In this document: one piece after another, positions 40,790 through 51,833 of the stretch
How positions within the stretch are numbered: position 1 is the stretch's first letter
Layout of the letters: every line of letters begins with the position of its first letter
Assembly: GCF_017654505.1 (NCBI RefSeq)
Contig: NC_054559.1
Location: 7,515,781 to 7,579,780 of the forward strand
Source: Polyodon spathula
Taxonomy: Eukaryota; Chordata; Actinopteri; Acipenseriformes; Polyodontidae
DNA length: 64,000 bases
Direction of reading: 5' to 3'
Notes under the pieces: model-generated
What the model was told of the DNA's origin: nothing
Seen by the model: only the letters and a program-made list of their open reading frames with translations
Database searches by the model: none
Translations under genes and position numbers: made by a program

Positions 40790-41340
40790 CAATGGCAAGA
40801 TTACAGAACGACTGGAATGCTACAAGGCTAAGCCAAGAGGCTGCCCTGTGCTTTATCATATGGAACCCCAGTAACAAGTAGCTTTGAGGAGGTGATAGCA
40901 AGTAAGAAAGCAAGAAAGCCGCTTTGAGCGATACAAATTTCAGCTGAATGCAGGGGCTCAAATTGAGGCTTCATGAGTACAGTAAGCACCACGTTTTGCC
41001 TCCAGCGAGGAACAATATCCTCCATAGGCGGCCAGTGCCGCTGAGCCCTTTTGAAACATTGTCCTGCAAGGAAGTGAGCTCCTGGGAAGACCTAGTCAAT
41101 TTTGACAAGGCAAGCCAAAATGGCTGCTAGATAGACCTTTAACGTGGAGGGGAATTTCCCCTCGTCAAAAAGGTCCTGCAAAGATTATGTATAACTGCCA
41201 TGGGACAGGTTGTTGGTGTCAAACCCATGAGGCAGACACCACATGTGTAAAGTACCACACTTTTACCCATACTGGGAATGCATGGACAGTGCTCTGGCAT
41301 TCTGCAGGGTGTCAATGACCCTTTTAGAAAGCCTCAGACA
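40790..41340 (-). pseudogene. DIRS tyrosine recombinase, amino-terminal remnant
   Basis: Broken frames read LSKRVIDTLQNARALSMHSQ, then SLQDLFDEGKFPSTLKVYLA, and later MKPQFEPLHSAEICIAQSGF. These match the SAM-like core-binding part and the start of the catalytic domain in DIRS tyrosine recombinases. The rest of the catalytic domain (the R-H-R-Y positions) is not found before the terminal repeat. Confidence 0.7.
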
Positions 41341-41391
41341 GCTCAAATGCAGCCGTTCAGGGGCCAGACCCAGAGCTGCAGGCTCGATGGG

Positions 41392-42139
41392 TTAGGATGC
41401 CATAAGGTCTTTCGTGCCTGACTGAGCAGGTAGTGCCGCTTCGGCAGTCTCCACGGCTGGCTGTTCAGGATCTGCATCAGGGTTGAAAACCAGTCTCCTC
41501 AGCCAATAAAGGGCTCCTAAAAGCATCTTGGCCCAGTCCTGTCCGATTTTCTCCAGACACAGCAGGAACAGGACGAGTGGTGGAAAGGCGTATAACAGAT
41601 GCCTCGGCCACTGGTGTGCCAAGGCATCTATTGCCATTGCGTCCCCGCCTCCTATTATGGAGAACGAGAGGGCACAGGCAGTTGATTCCTGGGAGGCAAA
41701 GAGGTCTATCTCTGCTCTCCCGAACCTCTCTCAAATGAGGCTCACCACCTCAGGGTGGTCTCCACTATGAGGCGCTAGGGACTCCCCTTGAGAGGAGGTC
41801 CACCCCCCAGTTTATCACCCTGGGTAGATGTACTGGCTGCATTGAAAGGAGGTTCTCGTGAGCCCAGAGCAAAGGTTTGCGGGCCACACAATGGACCCTA
41901 GGCAACATGAGGCTGCTCTGGTGGTTGATGTAAGCCACCACTGTTGTGTTGTCTGTACGGACAATCACATGTCTCCCTCGAACCTTCAGCAAAAAATTCT
42001 GCAAGGCCAGGTAAACTGCCTGCAGCTCTAAACTATTGATGTGGAGACCCTGGAGAGTTCCACACACCTTGCACATCCTGGACATTCCACACAATGGCCC
42101 AGCCCAGTGGTGACAAAACCCTACTGTTGAACCAGGCAC
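41392..42139 (-). pseudogene. DIRS RNase H and polymerase tail remnant
   Basis: INSLELQAVYLALQNFLLKV, then HVIVRTDNTTVVAYINHQ, is the RNase H core typical of DIRS elements. After a stop near 41740 it continues RAEIDLFASQESTAC, then AMAIDALAHQWPRHLLYAFP, the conserved stretch between RNase H and recombinase. Confidence 0.82.
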
Positions 42140-42790
42140 ATGCGCAGGAAACCCAATGGAACGGCCTGTGAAGCTGCTGCTATCGGGCTCAGAAGTTTCT
42201 GGAACATTACTACTACTGTGAGCACTCTGTTGAGCTGAAAAAGCTCCAAAGAGGTGGCTATTCTATACTTTCTGTCATCCAACAGAGTGGCTAGCATGGC
42301 CACGGAGTCCAAGCACACTCCTAGGCTCAACCATTGAAGGTGGCCAGTGACAAGTTCCATGTGGGCCTCTACTTGTGCTGGAGACTGGGCATAATTTAGC
42401 CAGTTGTCCAGATAATTGAGCACTGTGTTGCCTTTGAGTCTCAATGTGGCCAAGACAGTTTCCATGCACTTTGAGAAGGCACAGGGAGCTAGGGAGAGGT
42501 CAAATGGCAAGACAAGGAACTTGTACACTGTTTCCTAAAAGGCAAACCATAGGTACCTCCTGTGTACTGGCTTTATGGGGATACTGAAAGAGGAATCCTT
42601 GAGGTCCACCATGGTGAACCAGTCACCTGGCCTGATTTGCTGCAACAGCTGTTGTATTGTCAACATTTTTAACCTCCTTCGGCTCAGATACAGGTTGACC
42701 AGTCTGAGGTTGAGGATCGGTCTGAGGCCACCTTCCCACTTGGCACTAGGTAGTATCTAGAGTAGAACCCTTCCTCCAAATGGAGGGGGT
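42121..42790 (-). pseudogene. DIRS reverse transcriptase remnant
   Basis: Across two frames: GGLRPILNLRLVNLYL, RPGDWFTMVDLKDSSFSIPI, a stop after YLWFAF, then VYKFLVLPFDLSLAPCAFSK and VLNYLDNWL. The YLDNWL stretch replaces the family's YLDDWL, so one catalytic aspartate is lost. It ends SPIAAASQAVPLGFLRM and then a stop at the frame change into RNase H. Confidence 0.82.
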
Positions 42791-43159
42791 CTCGTGCATA
42801 TAGTCGGTTTTTGCAACAGAGCTGCTACTTCCTGAGACACTACAGCGGCGTCCTATGGGTCCGTGATGGAAGGGGACCGTGATTGAACTGCAGCGAATAG
42901 CCAGTCTGAACAGTAGTAAGCAACCAGATGTCTGTGGTGCACTGACGCCAATAGTCCAGATGGCTCCCTGAGAAGGGGCTCTGGGCCTGTGGCAGAAAAT
43001 TGGCCAGCTCTGAACATCACCTCTGGCAGCGGCCACAGACCAGCTGTGCCAGTCTTGAAGCTGATGGGGCCTAGGGCACCAGTTTGAATGTATTTCAAAA
43101 AGAACTGGGAGGTACAGGTGGTAGGCTCGTTGACAAAAATCAACTGCCTTGTTTCCCCT

Positions 43160-43717
43160 TGTGGCAGGAAGGCTGGGTGGGTGACGTCACAGACCAGGAA
43201 GATAACAGGCACGCACACCAGAACTTCAGAGTGAGTCGCCACTGCGCTCTTTTTTTTTTTATTAAATAAACGAAAATAAAGCAAACAAACAAAAGACATG
43301 TACAAAAACACACAAAACAAACATGGGCCAAAACAAACAATAAACTCAGTAAATAATACAAATATCGGCTGAAACACAGCCAGCCGTATAGCAGTTGCTT
43401 TGTTTACCTTGTGCTTCATGACCTCTCACTCTTACTGTAAAACTTTCTCCACAAAACTCTCTCTGACGGAGAGGTTCCTGCCTTTATTTATTCAGCTGTG
43501 CCAGAGCTCGATTGCTTGTCAATAATTCAGTTATGCTCAGGCACATTGTAGTAGAGTTTAAAGGGATGGAGATTTAACCCCATCCACACTGCCAAATAAT
43601 AACAACCATCATTTTTTTTTTTAAACAAACACAAACCAGTACATTCAAACAATACTAACAATACAAACTAGTACTTTTAAATCATAATAATACCCAAATA
43701 ATATGTACCCCGTCACA
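43160..43717 (-). mobile_element. Solo LTR-like insertion inside DIRS
   Basis: Minus strand begins TGTGACGGGGTACATATT at 43717 and ends TCCTGCCACA at 43160. It has GAATAAATAAAGGCAGG midway and AATAAAAAAAAAAAG near the end, consistent with promoter and poly(A) signals. Termini resemble the 8968 and 50094 LTRs (TGTGAC...GCCACA), but the body differs. No clear target duplication was seen (CCCCT versus CAAGC). The 188-codon ORF overlapping it is spurious. Confidence 0.6.
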
Positions 43718-43969
43718 CAAGCCTGCTGTGTCCCTCTTGATTAGCGGTATCAACTCTGCTGACAGGACTGGGATGAGGATGCAACCACCTCTCTAAGAGG
43801 TTGATGGGGAAGAGCACTGAGCACAAGCAAGGGATGCAGAGCACTCCTTAGAGCTACGGGATAGCGTGCGCTTGGAAAATGGGGCACAAATGGGGCGCTT
43901 GCATGTCTCACAGGGATAGAACCCGGGAATGATGCAAGAGGCAAGCAATGCAGTTGTACAGTTGTCAAG

Positions 43970-44470
43970 ACCCAAGCGGGAACGGTTTGGTACCGGACTC
44001 GTGACCTGAGCACCAGTTAGTAGCGGGCTGGATCCAGATCGGTACCTTTAAGGTATTGGGTCGGTTCAGTACCAGTTTGGTGTATTTAACATGGGGTCGG
44101 TACTGGTTCAGGACTGGTGCAGTAGTGGTTTGGAACTGTTTTTCACCAGGCCAGTTGGGTGGCCTTTGCACCGTGTAGGACTGGGTCGCTGAATATAGCA
44201 ATGGGTCAGAACTGGGTCGATACCGGATTGGTGTCTTAAGCTCTGGGTCGGTATGGTACGGGACGGCACCAGGTCAATTCGGTGACTTTAGCGACGGGTC
44301 AGTACCAGTTCGGTGAATATAGCAATGGGTCGGAACTGGGTCAATACCAGGTTGGTGTCTTAAGATATGGGTCGGTATGGTACGGGATGACACCGGGTCA
44401 GTTCGGAGACTTTAGCACCGGGTCAGTAAGGGTATGGTCCAGGACGGTACTGGGACGACGCTGGGACCTG
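43970..44470. repeat. Degenerate GGTCGGTACCGG-type tandem repeat in DIRS 5' region
   Basis: Many short variants of GGGTCGGTACTGG recur. A longer unit starting GAATATAGCAATGGGTC is seen at 44191 and again at 44315, a 124-base period. Its position upstream of the reverse transcriptase suggests a gag or leader region of the DIRS element. Confidence 0.65.
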
Positions 44471-46739
44471 TACGGGGTGGCAGCATACAGGGATGCCCAC
44501 CTGTAAAAGCCATTGGTAAAGTCATTCAGTCAGTACCACACATGAGACTGAGGGAAGACTGCTTGTTAGAATGGACGAACAGCCTTCGCAATGGTGATAC
44601 TAAAAAGCAGTCACCAAAACGGCATCAAGATACTGTGGTTTAAATTGCTTAAAGCAACAACAACCAAAGAGAGTATCTTGCTCCTGCGCAGTGCTGCTCT
44701 TGCTGCACATGTGCTGAGCATCACGTTACAGACAGGCCTGCATGTAGAATCTGTAAAAGAACAGAAAACATACAAAGAAAAAATACCTTCTCAACAAAAA
44801 ACAGTAATTAAACAATTAAATAAATAATTTAAAACACGTCATATGGTGCTAAAAAGCAAAAACAAGAGTTAAAATAAGCTCCAGCCAGAGCTATGCAGCC
44901 TGGGGGGAGAGCACCAAGTCAGCTGACTAATGTTGCTAGATCCCCGGGAAGGAGCGACTCAAGCCTCTGGCTTCACATGGCCGCAGCAGGACATAATGAG
45001 CAACAGGCTGTAGTGTATACAAAATGCATAATTAGTAAAAACTATTACAGCGATTAGTTATTAAAATACCACATATAATTTGTGTAAAAAAACAATAAAT
45101 GCCATATAGACACAGATACAAGCAACAATGAACTTATGTAAAGAAGGCTCTGCGATCACATCAGTCTTGAAAGGAAAAATGCCACTGAGATTTTGATCCC
45201 TCGGGGGCGGGCCACGACTGCGTCACAGGCTCGCTGAGCAGCTTTAGTATACAATATTCAGGCTTCGGGTCTTTAGGAGGTAAATACCCATATGGTAATG
45301 GTTACGTTTCATACTTGATAGGGAACCTCAATTGAGGAGAGCAGATTTAGGTGATTAATCCAAACCATTTTCTCTTCTGCTGTCAGTCCAGTTGCTCCAA
45401 GCACCAGATGGCCAGGGGTCTGGCCACTCTGCAGTACAGATGCCAGCTTATATGGTAGCCACGTTTATTGGATTTGGCACTTGACACTAGGAACTTCAAT
45501 ATGTTTTCACTGGGTTAAAAGGTTGTCTGTACACAAAGGCATAAAGATTGTCTGTGTAGTGGATTTACAGGGCATAATCCACAACACAAAAACCTCATTT
45601 CAAAAGCTGTAATGTAAAGGCAACACAATAGGCAGAATTATTGCATGCAGACTAGAAAGTCGGCTGTGAATAGCTTTGAAATGTCAGGCACAGGTTTCTG
45701 TCATGGCATGAAACAAGTCTGTTAATATAAATGTGTACTTTTTAATTAATGTAATGTTGCACAAAGTAGTTTTTATTGGTTTGAATAGAAGATAAAATAT
45801 GTATTTAAATGAAATTGAGTGTTGTTTCACAGCAAAATATTATTTACTGGTTAGGACATTGTTTCTGTATTTTCCCCTCCGATATTGTGCTCCTGAGATA
45901 GCAATTGCCAATACTGGTACTACTGTAGATTCATCTAGATTCAGATATCGGCAGTCACCTTGCCATAAACGACTTTTTTTCCCCCACTAGGTCAATTAAA
46001 ATAAATCAATCCAGTCTTATCAGACATGGTTGGTTATGTGTCTTGTCTTGTAGTGATTCTGAAATGATGATTGCTTTGGTTATATCTTCAACTGCATCAT
46101 TTATACAGTTTCACATAAAACAAATTGGTTAACTTAATGGTCTCAATTAACAGTTGCCCCTGATTTAACAAAACTGTAGGTTCTTAAAAATAATAATTTT
46201 AATGGCCCCTGTGAAACCTCTCAATATTTTTATAGCTTTCCTCTTACAGTATTCTACAGTAGCTGAGGGCCCAGTTCTAAGATGTCTGTAAAAATGTACA
46301 GACAGAGTTTAGGCTACTGTGTGAAAAATACAGAATCAGAAATAGAAAGGTACATGAAGATTTTAAGTACAGTTATTACAATCAATTCAGCTTAAAGAAA
46401 ATATTACAGAAATGAAAATAAGACTTCAATTGTATAGCAGTGTGAGCCAGTCCTGGTCCTATGAGTTTAATAAGACACACCTGAGCTTGTTGTGGCCAAT
46501 CAAGCTCATAGCAAAACCTAGAAGTGGTGAAACTGCTTTGTGCTCCTATGGTATTGGAATCTGATGGACAACACATGCTCACTGTTTTAATGCTATGGTT
46601 TTAGATTGTATACCCCAGTTAAATGATCTTGCCTGTTAGTTTTAATGTTTTTTTACATTATTTAGAAAAGCAAAAGCAATCTAATAAATACAATGCCCCA
46701 ATTCTCCATCCAAAAGATCAAGCGATTTCAATCACTAAC

Positions 46740-46921
46740 CTCCCTGAAGTGTGTATTCTGTCACAGGATGGCTGAACACTCCTAGCCCGGCTCCAGTGTA
46801 AGCAGCCACCTGGATTTCATACTGCGTCCAGATGATGAGGTCCCTCACCAGGCAGTAGTTAATCTCTGGGCTGGTGATATTCTTCAGCTGGTACTCGCCG
46901 GGAAGGCCAGCAAGCCGATAC
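46740..46921 (-). CDS. SDK1: SDK1 exon: FN3 repeat 2, second half
   Basis: 182 bases. It encodes [20 protein letters not shown], then [20 protein letters not shown] and [34 protein letters not shown] is the FN3 tyrosine-corner strand. Acceptor AG at 46923-46922, donor GTTAGT from 46739. It leaves with one base, making Val with the next exon. One NIT sequon. GEYQ and NITSPE favour SDK1 over SDK2. Confidence 0.94.
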
Positions 46922-47149
46922 CTACAATTAAGAGTCACAATCATAAAATGCATCTTCAGACAGCAACAAATACATCTGAACTGCAATCCACTTCAATGCA
47001 TATAATTAAGATTTAAAAGGCTCAAAGCACATTATCATTTTTGACACATCAGATGAAAATTAATCTGTACAGTAGCTGTTTCATAGAAAATTCAGAGGCA
47101 TAGTTCCCTTGTACTGATTGTTTTAAAGGAGTTTCCCACCCTGGTCCTC

Positions 47150-47290
47150 TAAAGTAGTGATTCCCAACCTGTGGTCCGTGAGTAAACTCCAGATGGTCCG
47201 CAAAATTCGGTTAAGCAGTTCTAACCAACACAACAAACAACTTGTGATCCTATAAACACAATCATACTGAAGTGTCAATCTGGGCCTGTG
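47150..47290. repeat. hAT-like MITE fragment (tentative)
   Basis: AGTGATTCCCAACCTGTGGT followed by CCGTGAG resembles the terminal sequence of Charlie/hAT non-autonomous elements. The other end was not identified. Confidence 0.3.
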
Positions 47291-47939
47291 AACACGATAA
47301 AAACACACTTAATTTCCATTTGCACTGCTGTGCCACCATCATTTGCAGTACAGCTTGTTAACGCATATTGTTGGATAGGGGAGGAATTGAATTTCACTGC
47401 TTGCTTGTTTGTTTTTTCATGTGATGTCACTGAGACGGGCAATTCGTTTTTAAAGGGCGGACATATTTTCAACAGCACAGAGAAACAAAACATGACACAA
47501 GAATTTGTTTAAAATATGTGAAAACATTATAAATCTGATGTATTTGACTTACAGTTATATTAGAACACTATTCTGTCTCATATGTTTTAATATATATGTT
47601 TTACAACATTTATCAATATCAAGAAACAAGTGGATAGAAGCAGATACTATTTTATGAGCTAAATTTGTCAGGTACGTTTTTTTTTTTTTCCTTATTCCTG
47701 AATAATGGAATGAATGAACTATTATTTTATTTATAAATATTTATTTTGAGAAAATAATCGAGAGTAGTGACCATTAATGCTTATAAAGACCCTGAGAATA
47801 AATGTGTATTATGTCATACCAAAAGAAAAAAACAGTGTGTCTTGTAATTTGCCCAAACATCAATATGCCTCAATAAAACTTTCAGGAAGTATAGCAAGGT
47901 CCCTCAGGTCATAGAATAACACGTTTTAAGCAGAATACC

Positions 47940-48000
47940 TTGGTATACCTTGGGTAAATACCCATTCGGTAATGATTACATTTCGTACTTGAAAGGGTAT
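47940..48000. repeat. Fragment resembling the DIRS terminal repeat
   Basis: GGTAAATACCCATTCGGTAA, then TGATTACATTTCGTACTTGA, matches the segment at about 45281-45320 (GGTAAATACCCATATGGTAA and following) with few changes. It appears without the rest of the element. Confidence 0.6.
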
Positions 48001-49278
48001 TCAGTACAATATGACACAGCTGGGAGTCCTTGCGCAGCAGAGGACAGGACTGAAGAGGAGAATTTCTTTATTACTAGATGTCTAAAATAAACACACACAA
48101 AAAAAAAAAAACAAGGTAGAGCTTTGCAAGGAAACTCAGATCGCCCCCCAACTCCAAATCACAGTGCATTCACATGGCAGTGTTAGCATTATTCCCCTTT
48201 TGTGAATATTAAAATGCCTAAATGAATATTACATGCCTGGAATTTGAATGATCTAAAGGGTGCCTAATATATGTATGTATACAAATATACAGCCAACTCC
48301 TGAGGTGGTGACTAGCACTGTACAGCTGCAGTGTCTGCAGGCACGGTGCAGGTTTGTCATGCCCCGACATCCTCTCCAACATCTCTTTTCTTTTTTGCAA
48401 ACTTTTTGCACTGCTTTCTGAATTGTAAGACAGGCTTCTTAATGAACTATTCTCTTATAAACGTGTCCTCTGAAGATTCAAAGTGTCTCAGTTTCAGGGC
48501 CATCAAAGAGCATAGACACAAATTAGAAGAGACTGACACACTGGAGGATGTTTTGTTCTTAAGTAGCTTCGTGAATCTGGGGTGATTTCACTATCTCTAG
48601 CCCACGGTTAGCTTTGAACTAAGGCTTTTGTTCTCAAGCAATGTGGATCTGGATCCTCTAACAGCATTTACATAGCCCAGAGAAGCAAGCCAATCTATCT
48701 GACACTGATTCCTGCTAACAAGAAAAGCAGGATGTTTTTAAATGACTGCCCTGTCATGGCCATGGCTTCAAATTAGATGGGAATTATGGGATGGGGATCA
48801 CCCACTTCTTTGTATTTAATTAATTCTTAATCATGGAAGCAGCTGCTAGTTCAAACAGAAAAAGGACAAACAGTATCAATGTCTTTATCCCCATTTTATT
48901 ATGAAGACAACTGCTGGGGAGCAAAACATATTTGTTGTCATAATATACTACCCAGTATTTGAATAACATTTTTATAAGTATTATTTAAAAAAAAAATACA
49001 TTCATGACTTATTATGCAAGAGTAGTAAAGTGTCGCAAATCTGAACATCATTAATCCGGACTGATCAAAAATCTGAGCAACATTGACGTGATTTTTGCTA
49101 CTGTACTGTAGGCCCTATACGTAGCTTCAGCCAATCAGAGATTAGTTACAGCAGAGATTACCTGGGAAACGTAGGGTACATGCGCAAAACCTGTATTAAC
49201 TACATAAGGTAAAGCTACTTTTGTTCAGTACCAGTATTTTAATATACAGTATATCATAAAAACAATGTTTAAATTACA

Positions 49279-50990
49279 ATGGCTGCATGGAAACGAAAGA
49301 GAATTCAGCTAACACTGAATGAAAAACTAACAATTCTCAAACAAATTAATCATGGTGACAGTCAAAGCAAGATTGCAGCCGATTTCGGAATTGGTAAAAG
49401 CACAGTTTCTGACATTAAAAAAAGCATTTATGCAACATGTAGATTCGATGAATGCAATGAAACGAAAATCAATCTGAACAGCAGGTGACAAAACCTTTGG
49501 ATAAAGCAATATGGTCCATGCTTATGCAAGAACGATCTCGTGGCACTCCACTGTCAGGGGTAATTCTTTGTGAACAAGCAAGGTTTCTTTTTTTTATGAA
49601 AATCTGCATGGGAACTAACCCAATTTTGAGAATTTTACTGGACGCACAGGCTGGCTACAGCGTATTAAAGAACATCACGTTATTAGGGAGCTAGATATTG
49701 AAAGCAAATGTCTGCTGACATGTCGGGAATTGATTCTTTCTGTGAAAAACTTAAAAAAGTTATAGAAAAACACGGTCTAACTTTGGAGCAAGTGTATAAG
49801 CAGATGAAATATTACAGTATTGGAGAGCTTTGCCGAGCAAAACACTTGCTTCCCAAAATGAAAAGCATTCCATGGGGTACAAAAAGTACAAGGATCATGT
49901 TACTTGCGTGTGCCAATGCTGCTGGAACACACTGACTTCCTCCGATATAGATCGGCAAATCCAAATCACCTACATGTTTTAAACATGTGAACATGCAAAA
50001 CCTGCCGGTGAGAGATGCAGCCCAAAAAGGTATGTGGATAAATAAAGAACTGTTTAAGAGTTGTGCATACAGTACAAGTTCATACAAACTCACTGTGACA
50101 GAGATTGAATGGCGCTTGGTGTTAGATCTCCCTCCCGACCTGAGAGGGTACAAGATAAAGGGAGCAGAGTACCCTGGACTAAAAGGCATGGCACTTTATT
50201 GCCATGGGTAGGTAGAAGTCGGCCGGCTAGAAAAGAGACTGAGCTACGGTACCCGAACTCAATGACCCGAACAGGAAACCGCATGGCATCCGCGGACTGT
50301 AAAGCGGACGCGCTCGTTAACCAAGGGGTCATGAGCGAGGGTATAAAATAGGGGCGTAGCAAAGTAATCTGTCCCTTGGTAAACAGTTAGTGTTAACCTG
50401 TATTGCTGTATTGTGAACCGTGAGTTTTGTCTTGTGTTTGTTAGTGTTTGTTAACTGTTTCCTGTTTTTTTAATAGACTACCAGTAGAACGATCTGGAGC
50501 TGTAGCAAAAGCCAGTATAAAATGGACTTTTGGTTGTGGGTCAAACCTGTGGGATTTTTACAAACAAAGTGATACACGCCGCTGTATTCACTTCCATCAT
50601 TTATTATTTACAGGTGTTCGCCATGAGGGTCTGGACATTGTTAATAAACCAATAAACACACTTGCACCTGGAAATCATGGTTTGTCTGTTTTGTATCCAC
50701 ACTGCACTGCATGCATCTGTAATCACTTACCACTTTGCCACACTCACTTAAACTGAAGCTGCTGCTAGTTAACTGCCCAGGACATCCCGAGGAGCTTCAC
50801 GGGATGGGAAGATTCGTTGCTTGTTTCTTCCCCCGAACACAACCAATAAAATTTAGCCGATGGACCAGGAGGTCCTACAGGCTTTGAAAACCTTCTACAG
50901 ATGCAAATTCCTGTGCCACGTTTTTGAACGGATCAGAGCCCACTCCAGACAGCAGTTCATCAGAAAGGGTATCACTGCAAAGTGTACTTA
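49279..50990 (+). pseudogene. Tigger/CENP-B-type transposase remnant
   Basis: Starts at an ATG with MAAWKRKRIQLTLNEK and the psq HTH found in jerky/CENP-B/Tigger proteins. Later pieces are ERSRGTPLSGVILCEQARF, MSADMSGIDSFCEKL...IEKHGLTLEQVY, LLACANAAGTH, and after the LTR GKIRCLFLPPNTTN and MDQEVLQALKTFYRCKFL. There is an in-frame TGA after INLNSR and further breaks downstream. No intact DDE triad can be traced. Not a host jerky gene: the flanking terminal repeats show it is a transposon. Confidence 0.8.
50094..50742 (+). mobile_element. Solo LTR, 649 bp, in Tigger, with CTCAC target duplication
   Basis: Begins TGTGACAGAG and ends TTGCCACA, an imperfect TG...CA inverted terminus. It is flanked on both sides by CTCAC (50089-50093 and 50743-50747), a 5-bp target duplication. 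A TATA-box-like GTATAAAATAGG lies at about 50340-50351, with T-rich GTTTGTTAGTGTTTG downstream. No internal genes remain, so it is the product of LTR-LTR recombination. It belongs to the same family as 8968-9683: both share ATCTCCCTCCCGACCTG and a TTACCAAGGGGT block. Confidence 0.85.
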
Positions 50991-51453
50991 AAAGTGTTAC
51001 CTTACATGATGCTGTCTACACTTGTGCGTCAGCAAAAAAAAACTAGATACAGGACAAGAACTAAAAATCACAAATCCGAACTTAAAGTATGTCCCCCCCC
51101 AGGCGATGCTTTACTGTATTAGTTGTGGAACAAATGAAAATTTTAATGCTTCCACTGTATTATTATTAGGACTGACGATTCATCCTGCACCTGTTCTCGT
51201 CCAGTTCAATTTCTCAGAAAATGAGTAAGAAACAGCTGCTGGTTTGACAATGCTGTGTTTTTGATGCCCCCCTAACTACCACCACCACTCAAGTATTCCA
51301 AAGATGTAGCATCTGGCTGAAAAGGCAGAGAATCTGTTTAACAGAGGACCCAAGATCAGTCATCTGTTGTATCAAACCGTAGATTGTTTTGGGTTCATTT
51401 TTATCTTGCAGAATCAAAAACTGATTATTCCATGTACAGTTAGTATTACTTAC

Positions 51454-51594
51454 CTAAGCATGTATCCTCTGAGCACCCCATTGAGTTCTGGTTCTGGAGG
51501 CGGCTGCCACTGGACCATTATGGATTGGTTGGTACGCCCACTGGCAACAATGTTCTTTGGTGGGGCGCTTGGAGGTTCTTCTGGCAGCATCAAC
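51454..51594 (-). CDS. SDK1: SDK1 exon: FN3 repeat 2, first half
   Basis: 141 bases. It encodes [20 protein letters not shown], then [20 protein letters not shown] and VLRGYMLR. The P-x-N-G-x-L-x-G-Y motif marks the end of the first FN3 sheet. Acceptor AG at 51596-51595, donor GTAAGT from 51453. Enters needing one base, leaves with two. Confidence 0.94.
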   Translation of the reverse strand, partial: VDAARRTSKRPTKEHCCQWAYQPIHNGPVAAASRTRTQWGAQRIHA

Positions 51595-51833
51595 CTAAAA
51601 GGTATCATAAAATAGTCAGCTACAGTATAATGACATTATTTAAACTATTGTCATGGTTAGTGAGCCTGTAATACTGTACAAGAGTTGTTATATCAACAGA
51701 CTGCTCAATTGGTCTAACTATGGCTGTCCAGTGGTAACTGGTAAACAAACAGGAGAGAACATTGATCGATTTAAAAGGCTGAACAGGATTGCCCAGCCTT
51801 AACTCAGATTTTACAGTACATAGCAAATGATAG

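Larger units (their letters stand above)
40585..45330 (-). mobile_element. DIRS-type tyrosine-recombinase retrotransposon, degraded
   Basis: Minus-strand order is: terminal repeat at about 45325-45190, a gag-like repetitive region, reverse transcriptase (about 42790-42130), RNase H (42139-41765), a further polymerase tail, a tyrosine-recombinase start (about 41340-40790), and terminal repeats near 40765-40588. The ends are inverted: GTTCCCT...CCATTACC occurs at 40588-40625, and its reverse complement occurs at about 45288-45325. The block CGAGCCTGTGACACAGTCAT at 40620 pairs with 45196-45235. Frames are broken, and an LTR is inserted at 43160-43717. Confidence 0.8.
39493..46739 (-). other. Intron between FN3-2 and FN3-3
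   Basis: 7,247 bases, dominated by the DIRS element and its nested LTR. The flanks 45340-46730 and 39950-40580 are AT-rich. A stretch near 46440-46520 resembles other dispersed fish repeats but is not classified. Confidence 0.7.
49023..51116 (+). mobile_element. Tigger/pogo-like DNA transposon, interrupted and dead
   Basis: The right end (about 51076-51116, ending CTTTACTG then TA) is an inverted match to the left end near 49023 (AGTAAAG, then ATCTGAACATCATTAATCCG). Both resemble Tigger terminal repeats. The transposase runs 49279 to about 50990 in broken frames: an N-terminal KRKRIQLTLNEKLTILKQIN psq-type helix-turn-helix with IAADFGIGKSTVSDIKK, then QERSRGTPLSG, a central domain, and a C-terminal FLPPNTTN...PMDQEVLQALK block. 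Stops and frameshifts break it, and a solo LTR at 50094-50742 splits it. Its ancestral length without the LTR is about 1.4 kb. Confidence 0.8.
46922..51453 (-). other. Intron within FN3-2
   Basis: 4,532 bases. Nearly half is the Tigger element with its nested LTR. The stretch 47300-47930 and the stretch 48010-49020 are AT-rich with no element recognised. Confidence 0.7.

Noticed and set aside
42853..43419. 188-codon minus-strand ORF
   Set aside because: Runs across an LTR-like insertion and DIRS pieces; no protein signature.
49279..49488. Host jerky/CENP-B-like gene
   Set aside because: Terminal inverted repeats and downstream transposase pieces show a Tigger-type transposon.
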